Shown here piece after piece: positions 1-9,137 of a stretch of 31,927 nt of DNA. Position 1 is the first letter of the stretch, and each line of letters opens with the position of its first letter. The notes under the pieces are model-generated. The model was given only the letters and a program-made list of their open reading frames with translations, ran no database searches and was not told the DNA's origin. Position numbers and translations under genes: made by a program. This DNA is from an uncultured Coprococcus sp. (GTDB lineage: Bacteria; Bacillota; Clostridia; Lachnospirales; Lachnospiraceae). The stretch is taken from positions 1 to 31,927 of the forward strand of contig URJI01000020.1 of assembly GCA_900548215.1 (NCBI GenBank). The letters run 5' to 3'.

Positions 1-1762
1 CGTCAAAGAACTTAAACCAGATATTATAATAATAAACAACGAAGATGATCTGAGATCTCTGTCTGATAAAGCACTGGTATCCGGACAGATTGGTATGTAT
101 GTCATAGCAAATGATGACATGATGTTTGGAATAGCAATTGCGTGTGATGACAAGCAGGCATACATCATCAATACTTCATCTGCTATAACGCCCGACCAGG
201 CATCGGAGATGGTTCTTGAACTCTGTAAAAGAAATATCAAGATCTGTGTTGGAGACATCAAAGGTACACTAAAATATATAAAATTTACTGAAGCAGACTC
301 CAACGTTCTTGATATTGGAATTGCAGCATATCTTCTGAATCCGCTTGAAGACACATACAACTACGATGATATATCTAAAGAGTACCTTGAGACATTGCTT
401 CCATCCGAGAAAGAGATAATAGGAAAAGAAGAACTCAATGTGTTCACATTTATCAGCGACAATTTCCTTGAGGTGTTCACATATAAAGCTATGATTCCTC
501 TCATCGCATCAGATATCCTTATGGAGCGTCTGCAGGCTGAGGGCATGCATGATCTGTATATGAATGTTGAACTTCCGACAGCATATACTTTATATGATAT
601 GGAAAAGCGCGGCATCAGGGTGGATAAAAATGCGCTTGATGAATACAGTCACAGCCTTGAGAAGAGAATACAGGAACTTAAGGACTCAATCATAGGATAT
701 GCAGGTAAAGAGTTCAATATCAATTCGCCTAAGCAGCTCGGGCCGATTTTGTTTGAAGATATGGCACTTCCAGGCGGGAAGAAGACAAAAACCGGATATT
801 CCACAAGTGTTGATGTCCTTGAAAAGATAAAAAATGTCCACCCGATCATAGCAGATATCCTTGAGTACAGGCAGCTCACAAAGCTGAATTCTACCTACGC
901 AGTTGGACTTGTAAATTATATTTCTGACGACGAGAGAATACACGGAACATTTAATCAGACGATTACTGCAACGGGAAGAATCAGCTCAACTGAGCCAAAT
1001 CTGCAGAACATACCTATGAGACTTGAGATGGGCAGGCTGATAAGAAAGGCATTCATCCCTAAAGAGGGATATGTATTTGTGGACGCTGATTACTCCCAGG
1101 TAGAACTCAGAGTTCTTGCTCATCTTTCTGGCGACAAAGTAATGCAGAACGCATTCAGAAACAACATAGATATACATGCTACAACTGCATCAGAGGTATT
1201 CGGAGTGCCGATAGAAGATGTCACTGACCTTCAGAGAAGACATGCAAAGGCTGTCAATTTTGGAATTGTGTATGGAATCAGTGCATTTGGACTTTCGGAG
1301 GATCTTGGAATATCCAGAAAAGAAGCGGCAGATTTTATACAGAAATATTATGACACATACCAGAGTATAAAGCTGTATCTTGATAAACAGGTTGAAGACG
1401 CAAAGAAGAACGGATATGTGACAACGATGTTTGGCCGTATCAGACCGATACCTGAGCTGAAATCGTCCAATTTCATGCAGAGAAGCTTTGGCGAAAGGGT
1501 TGCCATGAACTCCCCTATACAGGGAACCGCTGCAGATATCATCAAGATCGCCATGGTAAGAGTCAATATGAAACTGAAAGAGCTGGGACTGAAATCACAG
1601 CTCATACTCCAGATCCACGATGAACTTCTCATTGAAACTGCAGAGGATGAGATTGATACCGTGAAAAAACTTCTTGTGGATGAGATGATGAATGCTGCGG
1701 ATATGTCAGTTCCACTTGAAGTCGGTGTTGCTACTGGTATGAACTGGTATGAAGCAAAATAG
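1..1762 (+). CDS. polA: DNA polymerase I, 3' part (5' end outside window)
   Basis: Family A DNA polymerase, which fills gaps during repair and Okazaki fragment processing. The reading frame is open from base 2, so the gene enters from the left; the ATG at 95 is internal. The 5'-3' exonuclease domain lies outside. The first ~190 residues seen correspond to the 3'-5' exonuclease domain, but the segment where the catalytic D-x-E would sit reads YVIANDDMMFG, so proofreading looks lost, as is usual in Firmicutes PolA. The polymerase domain is intact: motif A DADYSQVELR near 1083, motif B RRHAKAVNFGIVYG near 1237, and motif C QIHDELLIE near 1610. coaE follows closely on the same strand. Identity is near certain. 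Confidence 0.97.
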   Translation, partial: VKELKPDIIIINNEDDLRSLSDKALVSGQIGMYVIANDDMMFGIAIACDDKQAYIINTSSAITPDQASEMVLELCKRNIKICVGDIKGTLKYIKFTEADSNVLDIGIAAYLLNPLEDTYNYDDISKEYLETLLPSEKEIIGKEELNVFTFISDNFLEVFTYKAMIPLIASDILMERLQAEGMHDLYMNVELPTAYTLYDMEKRGIRVDKNALDEYSHSLEKRIQELKDSIIGYAGKEFNINSPKQLGPILFEDMALPGGKKTKTGYSTSVDVLEKIKNVHPIIADILEYRQLTKLNSTYAVGLVNYISDDERIHGTFNQTITATGRISSTEPNLQNIPMRLEMGRLIRKAFIPKEGYVFVDADYSQVELRVLAHLSGDKVMQNAFRNNIDIHATTASEVFGVPIEDVTDLQRRHAKAVNFGIVYGISAFGLSEDLGISRKEAADFIQKYYDTYQSIKLYLDKQVEDAKKNGYVTTMFGRIRPIPELKSSNFMQRSFGERVAMNSPIQGTAADIIKIAMVRVNMKLKELGLKSQLILQIHDELLIETAEDEIDTVKKLLVDEMMNAADMSVPLEVGVATGMNWYEAK

Positions 1763-1813
1763 AGATTATACCATATGGATAAAATATCATATAGAGATGA
1801 GGATTTGTGCAAA

Positions 1814-2404
1814 ATGAAGATCATAGGAATTACAGGTGGGATAGGCTCAGGAAAAACAGCAGTGCTTTCAATCTTCAAAGAGGAATATGGCGCATTTGTC
1901 ATGGAAGCAGATGATCTGGCTCACAGGCTTATGGAGCCAGGACACAGATCATATGCAGATATAATAAATGCATTTGGCGATGGTATTCTGGCTGACGATA
2001 AAACGATAGACAGGACGGAGCTTGGAGCTATAGTGTTTAATGATCCCAGTAAACTTGAGAAGTTAAATCAGATCACACATCCAAATGTTAAAAATGCTAT
2101 CATTGAATCAATAGAACAGCAGCGAGCTGCGGGATGCGAGCTGTACATACTTGAAGCAGCCCTGCTTATACAGGACGGATATCTTTCCATATGTGATGAG
2201 ATGTGGTTTGTATATGCCGACATGGAAGTGAGAATTGAAAGACTGTGCAAATACCGTGGATTTAGCAGAGATAAGGCTATGGCTGTTATAAGATTACAGG
2301 AACCGGACAGTTATTACGAGGCGAATTGTTTAAAAAAGATAGACAATTCAGGTGATAGAGAAGAATTGCGAAATCATATAAAAACTGCTATGGGAATTTT
2401 ATAG
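1814..2404 (+). CDS. coaE: Dephospho-CoA kinase
   Basis: Last step of coenzyme A synthesis: ATP-dependent phosphorylation of the 3'-hydroxyl of dephospho-CoA in the cytoplasm. Starting at 1814 the protein is 196 aa, the usual family length, and opens with MKIIGITGGIGSGKT, whose GGIGSGKT is the P-loop (residues 8-15), followed by EADDLAH. An in-frame ATG at 1775 would add 13 residues not typical of the family. I prefer 1814, with a GAGG about 11 bases upstream, although that spacing is long and 1775 cannot be excluded. The gene lies downstream of polA, a common pairing in bacteria. CoA supply fits with the following pta-ackA genes, though a separate promoter probably starts those. Confidence 0.93.
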   Translation: MKIIGITGGIGSGKTAVLSIFKEEYGAFVMEADDLAHRLMEPGHRSYADIINAFGDGILADDKTIDRTELGAIVFNDPSKLEKLNQITHPNVKNAIIESIEQQRAAGCELYILEAALLIQDGYLSICDEMWFVYADMEVRIERLCKYRGFSRDKAMAVIRLQEPDSYYEANCLKKIDNSGDREELRNHIKTAMGIL

Positions 2405-2467
2405 TATATTTTTTGGCTATAATCACGGATTGTACGGATAAAAAGACAATTTTTTTGTGTGATTGTA

Positions 2468-2496
2468 TTGAGAATAGTGGGGTAATGAGTTACACT
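2468..2496 (+). promoter_or_regulatory. Candidate sigma-A promoter for pta
   Basis: TTGAGA at 2468-2473 and TACACT at 2491-2496, separated by exactly 17 bases, lie in the 132-base coaE-pta gap about 40 bases before the pta start. Both hexamers match the consensus at four of six positions, so this is a plausible but unproven promoter. Confidence 0.4.
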
Positions 2497-2536
2497 AATT
2501 CTATATGTTTCATTATTCCAAAGGGGGACATAAACC

Positions 2537-3568
2537 ATGAAGTTTATCGAACAATTAAAAGAAAGAGCAAAGCAGAATAAGAAAACGATCGTGTTGCCTG
2601 AGACATCAGACATGAGAACTATCGAGGCAGCCGGTAAGGTATTGGCAGAGGGCATTGCGAACGTGATTCTGATTGGAGACAAAGAGGATATCATAAGCAG
2701 GGCAGGTGATATCGATCTCAGTGGAGCATCATTTGTCAATCCAGAGAAGTATGAAAAATTTGATGAATATGTAAACGTTTTCGTGGAGATGAGAAGAAAG
2801 AAAGGCATGACAGAGGCACGGGCAAGAGAACTGCTTCTGACAAATCCATTATATTTTGGATGTATGATGGTTAAGCAGGACGATGCAGACGGAATGGTTG
2901 CAGGAGCAATCAATGCCTCAGCGGACGTACTCAGAGCAGCACTTCAGACACTTAAGACAGCGCCTGGCACAAGGATTGTATCGGCATTCTTCCTTGTTAT
3001 TGTGCCAGATTGTGAATACGGTTCAAACGGTGCATTTGTATTCTCTGATGCGGGACTTAACCAGAGTCCATCGGCTTCAGAACTTGCGGATATAGCAGAG
3101 CAGTCAGCAAAGTCATTCCAGCTTCTTGTTCAGGATGAACCTGTTGTTGCCATGTTGTCACATTCAACAAAGGGCAGTGCAAAGCATCCTGATGTCGACA
3201 AGGTTATAGAGGCAACTGAGATCGTCAACGCTGAATTTCCTGATCTCAGATGTGATGGCGAACTTCAGTCTGACGCAGCACTTGTTCCTGAGGTTGCAGC
3301 TTCAAAGGCACCTGGCAGCAATGTTGCAGGTCATGCGAATGTACTTGTATTCCCTGATCTTGATGCGGCGAATATTGGCTACAAGCTTGTGCAGAGACTT
3401 GCAAAAGCAGAGGCTTATGGTCCTGTGACACAGGGTATTACAAAGCCTGTTAATGATCTGTCCAGAGGATGTGTGAGCGATGATATAGTGGGTGTTGTTG
3501 CTATCACAGCAATTCAGGCACAGGCACAGGAAGCCGGACTTATGAAAGTTACTCCTAAGGAGAGATAA
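2537..3568 (+). CDS. pta: Phosphate acetyltransferase
   Basis: Interconverts acetyl-CoA and acetyl phosphate. With AckA this forms the substrate-level ATP-yielding acetate pathway of fermenters. The 343-aa length matches the short, single-domain Pta type without the N-terminal regulatory domain. Family sequence is visible throughout: MVAGAINASADVLRAALQ in the middle, DGELQSDAALVPEVAA, and a C-terminal GPVTQGITKPVNDLSRGC. A strong AAGGGGG ribosome site sits about ten bases before the ATG. ackA follows after 51 bases with no terminator seen, so the two are probably cotranscribed. Confidence 0.97.
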   Translation: MKFIEQLKERAKQNKKTIVLPETSDMRTIEAAGKVLAEGIANVILIGDKEDIISRAGDIDLSGASFVNPEKYEKFDEYVNVFVEMRRKKGMTEARARELLLTNPLYFGCMMVKQDDADGMVAGAINASADVLRAALQTLKTAPGTRIVSAFFLVIVPDCEYGSNGAFVFSDAGLNQSPSASELADIAEQSAKSFQLLVQDEPVVAMLSHSTKGSAKHPDVDKVIEATEIVNAEFPDLRCDGELQSDAALVPEVAASKAPGSNVAGHANVLVFPDLDAANIGYKLVQRLAKAEAYGPVTQGITKPVNDLSRGCVSDDIVGVVAITAIQAQAQEAGLMKVTPKER

Positions 3569-3619
3569 GTTATAAGTAAATTGATCATATTTTGTTTATT
3601 TAAACAGGAGGTTTGAGAG

Positions 3620-4813
3620 ATGAAAGTTCTGGTAATAAATTGCGGCAGCTCATCACTTAAGTATCAGCTGATTGATTCTGATACAGAGGCTGTCATTGCC
3701 AAGGGGTTGTGTGAGAGAATTACCATAGACGGCAGACTTACACACCAGACGATGGGCAAGGAGAAGTATACTATTGATGCAGCTATGCCTGATCACAATG
3801 CAGCTGTAAAGTATGTGCTTGAAGCACTTCTTGACAAGGAGACCGGTGCTATTGAGTCACTTGCTGAGATTGACGCTGTAGGACACAGAATAGTACATGG
3901 CGGAGAGAAATTCGCTGAATCAATAGTGATATCTGATGAGGTTATGTCAGCAATAGAGGAGTGCAATGATCTCGCACCTCTTCATAATCCGGCAAATCTT
4001 ATTGGAATCAGAGCATGTCAGGCTCATATGCCTGGAGTACCTATGGTTGCTGTATTTGATACTGCTTTTCATCAGACTATGCCAGACAGAGCTTATACAT
4101 ATGCAATACCTTATGAGTATTATGAGAAATATAAGATAAGAAGATATGGCTTCCACGGAACAAGCCACAGCTTCGTATCAAAGAGACTTGCAGAACTTAT
4201 CGGTAAAGATATAAAAGATACTAAGATGATCGTATGCCACCTTGGTAATGGTTCAAGTATCACAGCAATTGACGGAGGAAAGTCAGTAGATACAACGATG
4301 GGACTTACACCTCTTGCAGGACTTCCTATGGGAACCAGAAGTGGAGATATCGATCCAGCCATCATAGAATTTATAGCTGGCAAGGAAGGCAAGTCGATTG
4401 AAGAGATAACCAATATTCTGAACAAGAAGTCAGGAGTATCCGGTCTTTCAGGTGTATCAAGTGATTTCAGGGATCTTGATGCGGGAATGAAAGATGGAAA
4501 TGACAGATGCAGACTCGCCCTTGACGTATTCTGTTACAGTGTAAAGAAATATATCGGTTCATATGCTGCTGCCATGGGTGGGCTTGATGCAATTGCATTT
4601 ACCGCTGGCATAGGAGAGAACAATCCTTACGTAAGAAAGATGTCTACGACCAATCTTGGATTTATGGGAATAGATATCGACGAGACAAAGAACGAGATCC
4701 GTGGTGAAGAGACAAAGATATCCACAGATTCATCAAAGGTTCAAGTATGGGTAGTATCTACAAACGAAGAACTTGCTATTGCACGTGAAACAGTAGAATT
4801 GGTAACCAAATAA
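3620..4813 (+). CDS. ackA: Acetate kinase
   Basis: Transfers phosphate between acetyl phosphate and ADP, giving acetate and ATP. The protein is 397 aa, the normal family length. Visible signatures include VINCGSSSLKYQL at the N-terminus (acetate kinase signature 1), GHRIVHGGEKF, VFDTAFHQTMP, RRYGFHGTSHSFV (signature 2) and TAGIGENNP. The ribosome site ACAGGAGG lies about nine bases before the ATG. It follows pta in the order usual for Firmicutes. No clear intrinsic terminator is seen after it; the next transcript begins at a strong promoter near 4897. Confidence 0.98.
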   Translation: MKVLVINCGSSSLKYQLIDSDTEAVIAKGLCERITIDGRLTHQTMGKEKYTIDAAMPDHNAAVKYVLEALLDKETGAIESLAEIDAVGHRIVHGGEKFAESIVISDEVMSAIEECNDLAPLHNPANLIGIRACQAHMPGVPMVAVFDTAFHQTMPDRAYTYAIPYEYYEKYKIRRYGFHGTSHSFVSKRLAELIGKDIKDTKMIVCHLGNGSSITAIDGGKSVDTTMGLTPLAGLPMGTRSGDIDPAIIEFIAGKEGKSIEEITNILNKKSGVSGLSGVSSDFRDLDAGMKDGNDRCRLALDVFCYSVKKYIGSYAAAMGGLDAIAFTAGIGENNPYVRKMSTTNLGFMGIDIDETKNEIRGEETKISTDSSKVQVWVVSTNEELAIARETVELVTK

Positions 4814-4896
4814 ATACAAAATTTGAGAATCGAATAAACACACTGAAAATATATATTTTTATCTGACTAAATTGTGCAAATTTTTGCGAAAATTTG

Positions 4897-4925
4897 TTGA
4901 CATAGGATGTCTATATATGTATAAT
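4897..4925 (+). promoter_or_regulatory. Strong sigma-A promoter for yceD-rpmF
   Basis: TTGACA at 4897-4902, 17-base spacer, TATAAT at 4920-4925: both hexamers are perfect consensus. Transcription would begin near 4932. This decides the yceD start: an ATG at 4933 would be essentially leaderless, so the ATG at 4954 is preferred. A strong promoter fits a ribosomal protein operon. Confidence 0.87.
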
Positions 4926-4953
4926 AGCAGATGTGCGATTTTTAGGAGATATT

Positions 4954-5469
4954 ATGTTAATTGATTTATCTGATATTTTATCCACAGAAGGATTGACAAG
5001 AAACGTGGAAGTTCATATTGATTTTGACAATTTCCAGTTTAAGGGAATGGATTACCGCATAGAAAGTGCTGATGATTTTACATTGGAACTTAAGAATGAT
5101 GGTAAGAACAGAGTCAAGATCACAGGCAGCACCAGGGTTGTTATGAATCTTGTGTGTGACAGATGCCTCGAAGAATTCCAGAGAGAGTTCGACGTTGACA
5201 TTGATACTGTCATTGACACTTCCGTTTTCGATTCTGATGATGTTGATGAGATAGATGAGTTAAGCTATTTTGAAGACTGTAATATCGATATGGACGCACT
5301 TTTAAAAAAGGAGCTGATGGGTTTAGTTCCAATACAGATTCTCTGCAAAGATGACTGCAAGGGACTTTGTAAGGTGTGTGGAACGAATCTGAATCATGGT
5401 TCATGTAGCTGTGATGATTTTGTTCCTGATCCTAGATTATCAGTTTTTGATAACATCTTAAAGAATTGA
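4954..5469 (+). CDS. yceD: YceD/DUF177 family protein
   Basis: Member of the DUF177 (YceD) family, conserved next to rpmF in many bacteria and linked to 23S rRNA maturation in plants and some bacteria; its biochemical role here is not shown. The start at 4954 is chosen because TAGGAGA sits just upstream and the promoter's transcription start falls near 4932; an upstream in-frame ATG at 4933 would add seven residues. The protein is 171 aa. The family core CDRCLEEF carries C68 and C71, and the C-terminus has a cysteine cluster (LCKDDCKGLCKVCG then GSCSC), which suggests metal binding. It is cotranscribed with rpmF 13 bases downstream. Confidence 0.92.
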   Translation: MLIDLSDILSTEGLTRNVEVHIDFDNFQFKGMDYRIESADDFTLELKNDGKNRVKITGSTRVVMNLVCDRCLEEFQREFDVDIDTVIDTSVFDSDDVDEIDELSYFEDCNIDMDALLKKELMGLVPIQILCKDDCKGLCKVCGTNLNHGSCSCDDFVPDPRLSVFDNILKN

Positions 5470-5482
5470 GGAGGTGTGAATA

Positions 5483-5665
5483 ATGTCAATTTGTCCAAAG
5501 AATAAGAGCTCAAAGGCTAGAAGAGATAAGAGAAGAGCTAACTGGAAGATGTCTGCACCAGCATTAGTAAAGTGCAGCAAGTGTGGCGAGTTAATGGTAC
5601 CACACAGAGTTTGTAAGAATTGTGGTTCTTATAATAAGAAAGAGATTATTTCAGTTGCTGAGTAA
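5483..5665 (+). CDS. rpmF: 50S ribosomal protein L32
   Basis: Small protein of the large ribosomal subunit, 60 aa. The N-terminus MSICPKNKSSKARRDKRR is very basic and WKMSAPALVKC is typical of L32. It is a zinc-ribbon (C+) form: C31-x2-C34 and C44-x2-C47 are intact. A GAGGAGGTG ribosome site lies just before the ATG. It forms an operon with yceD. In many genomes rpmF is directly followed by plsX; here about 1.8 kb of accessory sequence separates them. Confidence 0.98.
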   Translation: MSICPKNKSSKARRDKRRANWKMSAPALVKCSKCGELMVPHRVCKNCGSYNKKEIISVAE

Positions 5666-5675
5666 GCAGAAAGTG

Positions 5676-5723
5676 CTATAGAATCAAGGGATTGAGCGAT
5701 TTTTGCTCAATCTCATTCTATAG
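5676..5723. repeat. Nested long hairpin after rpmF
   Basis: Two stacked inverted repeats: outer arms CTATAGAAT (5676-5684) and ATTCTATAG (5715-5723), inner arms GATTGAGC (5690-5697) and GCTCAATC (5705-5712), with a seven-base loop. All 17 base pairs are perfect, with a 5/2 internal bulge. It starts 11 bases after the rpmF stop and could end or protect that transcript, but has no U-tract directly after it. A weaker hairpin, CCCAA/TTGGG, follows at about 5731-5750. Confidence 0.7.
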
Positions 5724-5833
5724 AAATAGCCCAAATTTAGCCTAATTGGGTTTAACTATCATAAAAGATTGTAAAACTAAGCTTTTTGAATAGATTTGTA
5801 GATCAATTTGTATATTGGTTTAGAAATGTGTTC

Positions 5834-5878
5834 AAAAAAATACAGGGTATATAGAATATATATATCCTGTATTTTTTT
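5834..5878. terminator. Bidirectional intrinsic terminator
   Basis: A-tract plus TACAGG (5834-5846) pairs with CCTGTA plus T-tract (5866-5878), closed over an AT-rich stem. Because both sides carry A/T tracts it can act in both directions. It lies between rpmF and the truncated LRR gene and probably ends the yceD-rpmF transcript. Confidence 0.85.
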
Positions 5879-5908
5879 GTTCGTATATGTTTTGCTAGGT
5901 AATTTTAA

Positions 5909-7135
5909 GTGTTTTATCTTTTCCAAGGTGTTCAACAATTCTATATGCCGCTATCTTTGGATTACCCGAACCTTATAGATCTTTTTTGCAATGGAAACAA
6001 ACTTGCAAAGCTTGTTCTTAATCCTGATATATGGCGTGTTTATTGTGAGAATAATAATTTAACTGCAATTGATGCGTCGGAAGCTACACATATTTCATAC
6101 ACCTATTCAACTGATAATTATTGTATTTGGGCAAGTGGAAATGCTCTTTATATTGAACCTGATAAAAACAGGAGATATGATCTTTCCAGACTTACTGAAA
6201 TATCTGGCTTTGATGTGAATAGGGCTACGAATTGGAATGGTGGCTCGGTAGATGGCAATATTTTAACTGTCGATCCTAGTGCAAAAAAAGTTACATATAC
6301 ATATATTATCAAAGAAAAAAACAGCCTTGGAAACCCGGTTTCTGAAACCTTTACTTTGAATTTGCCGGAAAATGAATGTACTCACACCACTACATTGGTT
6401 GTGGGGGCGAAAACACCTACATGTACTGCAAAAGGATATACAGGGGATGTTAAGTGCAAAGATTGTGGACATATCCTCAAAAAAGGTGTCAGCATTGCCG
6501 CAAATGGACACACATTAAAAACAGTAATAAAAAAAGCAACTATTACGGATGTTGGAAGGAAATCAAATATCTGCACGGTCTGCAAAAAAATTGTTTCGCA
6601 GAGCAGTATTGCCAAAGTTGCGAATATAAAACTCAATGCCACGAATTTTGTTTTTGATGGCAAGATTAAAACACCGGTTGTCACGGTCAAGGACTCAAAT
6701 GGAAAGATATTGAAGAAAAATATTCATTACTCTGTAACCTATGCCAAGGGTAGAAAGAATGTCGGCAGATATGCGGTGGTTGTTAAACTAAAGGGTAATT
6801 ACTCTGGCACAAAGATACTGGCATTTAATATAATTCCAAAAAGAACATCAATCTATAAATTGACGGCGGGCAAAACGCAGTTTACCGCCAAGTGGTATAA
6901 GCAGACAATACAGACAACAGGCTACGAACTTCAATACAGTATATATCCAGATATGCTCAGGGCAAATACGGTTGTTGTTAGAAATAATAAGTTGTCTTAC
7001 TTAACAGTCAAAAAGCTAAAAACCGGCAAGAAATACTATGCCCGTATCAGAACGTATAAAATCGTGAAAATCAATGGAAAGAATGTAAAACTTTGTTCGT
7101 ATTGGTCAAATATCAAGTCAGTTAAGACGAAGTAA
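5909..7135 (+). pseudogene. 5'-truncated leucine-rich-repeat surface protein
   Basis: An open frame of 408 codons that looks like the C-terminal part of a large secreted leucine-rich-repeat protein of the type common in gut Clostridia. The first ~50 residues are LRR-like (LDYPNLIDLFCNGNKLAKL, then VYCENNNLTAIDASE). A linker follows, then a segment with two CxxC pairs (C183/C186, C222/C225), a beta-rich domain resembling MBG/YDG-type modules at about 235-310, and a basic fibronectin-III-like end with many lysines. There is no signal peptide, the only possible start is a GTG directly after a TAA, and the frame begins 30 bases after a strong terminator with no good ribosome site. I infer a remnant whose 5' end is lost; expression is doubtful. 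It lies between genes normally adjacent. Confidence 0.6.
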
Positions 7136-7203
7136 CCTGACAGGATGTGTTTATTCTCGCCAAGTTTTATAAATTATGCAAAACTACATATTAAACAAGG
7201 ACA

Positions 7204-7235
7204 AAACCGAGCAGCAAAATGACTGCTCGGTTTTT
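7204..7235 (+). terminator. Intrinsic terminator after LRR remnant
   Basis: AAACCGAGCAG (7204-7214) pairs perfectly with CTGCTCGGTTT (7223-7233) over an eight-base loop and runs into five Ts. It ends any transcript of the LRR remnant and isolates the plsX promoter. Confidence 0.92.
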
Positions 7236-7317
7236 CAATCCTGTGAATCCTGATGTGTTCCAATTGGTGTGTATTGAAATTACAATCTTTCAAATCTTTC
7301 AAGATCATCACTTGCAT

Positions 7318-7346
7318 TTGACTTTGACAATATAGAAATATATAAT
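7318..7346 (+). promoter_or_regulatory. Sigma-A promoter for plsX operon
   Basis: TTGACT at 7318-7323, a 17-base spacer and a perfect TATAAT at 7341-7346 lie about 90 bases before plsX. The leader of about 85 bases shows no obvious FapR-like palindrome. Besides the terminator and this promoter, nothing else is recognised in 7136-7437. Confidence 0.75.
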
Positions 7347-7437
7347 GATTTTGTGCGTTTATGCCTAAATTTCAGAAAATGATGGTTGTAAGCAGAAATC
7401 GCGTTTAATAAATATATATGCAGATAGGAGAATTACT

Positions 7438-8448
7438 ATGGGAGACACAAGGATAGTTGTAGATGCTATGGGCGGTGACTATGCACCTGAATGGATCATC
7501 AGAGGTGCCGTTGAGGCTATTAATGAGGGTGCAAAAGCTCACATCATTCTTACAGGTAAGGAAGCAGTTATCAAGGGAGAGCTTGCGAAGTATACGTATG
7601 ACAAATCAAAGATAGAGATAAGGAACTGCACAGAGGAGATAACCTGCCATGACGCACCGGTTCAGGCTATAAGAAGTAAAAAAGATTCATCTCTTACAGT
7701 TGGAATGAATATGGTGAAAAACGGTGATGCAGATGCGATCATATCTGCGGGAAGTTCAGGAGCCATACTTGCAGGAGGTCAGCTAATAGTTGGAAGATCT
7801 AAAGGTGTTAAGAGATCACCACTTGCGCCTCTCATCCCAACAACAAAAGGATACTCCCTGCTCATAGACTGTGGTGCGAATGTTGATGCAAGACCTGAGC
7901 ATCTTGTTCAGTTTGCTAAGATGGGCACTGTATATATGGAGAACATAGAGAAGATCAAGAAACCTAGAGTAGCCATCGTGAATATCGGCGACGAGGAAGA
8001 GAAGGGCAACGCTCTCGTAAAGGAGACATACCCGCTTCTTAAGGAATGCAAAGATATCAACTTTATCGGAAGTATAGAGGCTCGTGAGATACCAAACGGT
8101 GCTGCGGATGTAATTGTCTGTGAAGCATTTGTGGGAAATGTAATATTAAAGCTTTATGAGGGACTTGCAAAGATGCTTCTTGGAGAGATAAAGAAAGCGG
8201 TCATGTCCTCATTCAAATCCAAGATCGGAGGCGCACTGATAAAAAGTTCACTCGGCGAGCTCAAGGAGAGATTCAATGCCAAGACTAAGGGTGGCGCACC
8301 GCTCCTCGGTCTCAAGGGTCTTGTTGTCAAGATCCACGGCAATTCACACAACGAAGAAGTTAAAAGTGCAATATTCCAGTGTATCAGTTTCAGCGAGACT
8401 GGTGTAAATGCCAAGATAGCTGATAAGCTGAGTGAGGAGCAGGCATAA
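7438..8448 (+). CDS. plsX: Phosphate acyltransferase PlsX
   Basis: Makes acyl phosphate from acyl-ACP for phosphatidic acid synthesis; a peripheral membrane enzyme working with PlsY. The N-terminus VVDAMGGDYAPEWIIRGAVEA is the family signature, and the 336-aa length is normal. CEAFVGNVILKLYEG near residue 230 is also characteristic. A TAGGAG ribosome site lies just before the ATG. Its stop overlaps the rnc start by one base (TAATG), indicating translational coupling. In many Firmicutes acpP lies between plsX and rnc; here it is absent, so acyl carrier protein must be encoded elsewhere. Confidence 0.97.
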   Translation: MGDTRIVVDAMGGDYAPEWIIRGAVEAINEGAKAHIILTGKEAVIKGELAKYTYDKSKIEIRNCTEEITCHDAPVQAIRSKKDSSLTVGMNMVKNGDADAIISAGSSGAILAGGQLIVGRSKGVKRSPLAPLIPTTKGYSLLIDCGANVDARPEHLVQFAKMGTVYMENIEKIKKPRVAIVNIGDEEEKGNALVKETYPLLKECKDINFIGSIEAREIPNGAADVIVCEAFVGNVILKLYEGLAKMLLGEIKKAVMSSFKSKIGGALIKSSLGELKERFNAKTKGGAPLLGLKGLVVKIHGNSHNEEVKSAIFQCISFSETGVNAKIADKLSEEQA

Positions 8449-9134
8449 TGAATAATTATGAAAAGCTGGAGGAGAAAATAGGATATAACTTCAAGGATAT
8501 CAGTCTTCTGATCACAGCCATGACACACACCTCGTTTGCCAATGAGCTTCGTGTGAACAAGACAGATTCCTACGAGAGGCTGGAGTTCCTTGGGGATGCC
8601 ATACTTGAGTATATAGTCAGTGAGTATCTTTTTCTCAAGAAGAAAGAATACGAGGAGGGTAAACTGACCAAGCTCAGAGCCAGCCTTGTATGTGAATTTA
8701 CATTGTCACAGATATCAGAAAGCCTGGGATATGGAGATTATGTGCGCCTTAGCAAGGGTGAGGAACAGACAGGCGGAAGAAAAAGAAAGTCTATACTCTG
8801 TGATCTGTTTGAATCTGTACTCGGTGCCATGTACTTAGATGGTGGAATGGAACCGGCCAAGAAGTTTGTACACAGATTTCTTCTGGATGATGTGGAGGCC
8901 AGGACACTGTTCTACGATGCAAAGTCAACGCTTCAGGAGTTCTGCCAGAAGAATGGCAGAAAGCTCCACTATGAGCTTGTGGAGGAGAGAGGTCCTGAAC
9001 ACAACAAGATTTTTGTGTCTGATGTATTTATAGATGACCATGCAACCGCCAGAGGCGAGGGATCAAACCGAAAGACTTCAGAACAGATGGCGGCTTATCA
9101 CACACTGTTACAATTAAGAAAAAAGCAGGATTAA
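8448..9134 (+). CDS. rnc: Ribonuclease III
   Basis: Double-strand-specific endoribonuclease that processes rRNA precursors and other structured RNAs. The 228-aa protein has the N-terminal RNase III domain with signature ERLEFLGDAILEY at residues 43-55, a second acidic segment DLFESVLGAMYLDGG, and a C-terminal dsRNA-binding domain from about 155 (KSTLQEFCQKNGRKLHYEL ... GSNRKTSEQMAA). It overlaps plsX by one base and is followed by smc three bases after its stop, so plsX-rnc-smc form one operon, as widely seen in Firmicutes. Confidence 0.98.
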   Translation: MNNYEKLEEKIGYNFKDISLLITAMTHTSFANELRVNKTDSYERLEFLGDAILEYIVSEYLFLKKKEYEEGKLTKLRASLVCEFTLSQISESLGYGDYVRLSKGEEQTGGRKRKSILCDLFESVLGAMYLDGGMEPAKKFVHRFLLDDVEARTLFYDAKSTLQEFCQKNGRKLHYELVEERGPEHNKIFVSDVFIDDHATARGEGSNRKTSEQMAAYHTLLQLRKKQD

Positions 9135-9137
9135 TAT

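Noticed and set aside
1348..1902. 184-codon minus-strand frame over polA and coaE
   Set aside because: Antisense to polymerase motif C and the coaE P-loop; serine-rich shadow composition, no ribosome site.
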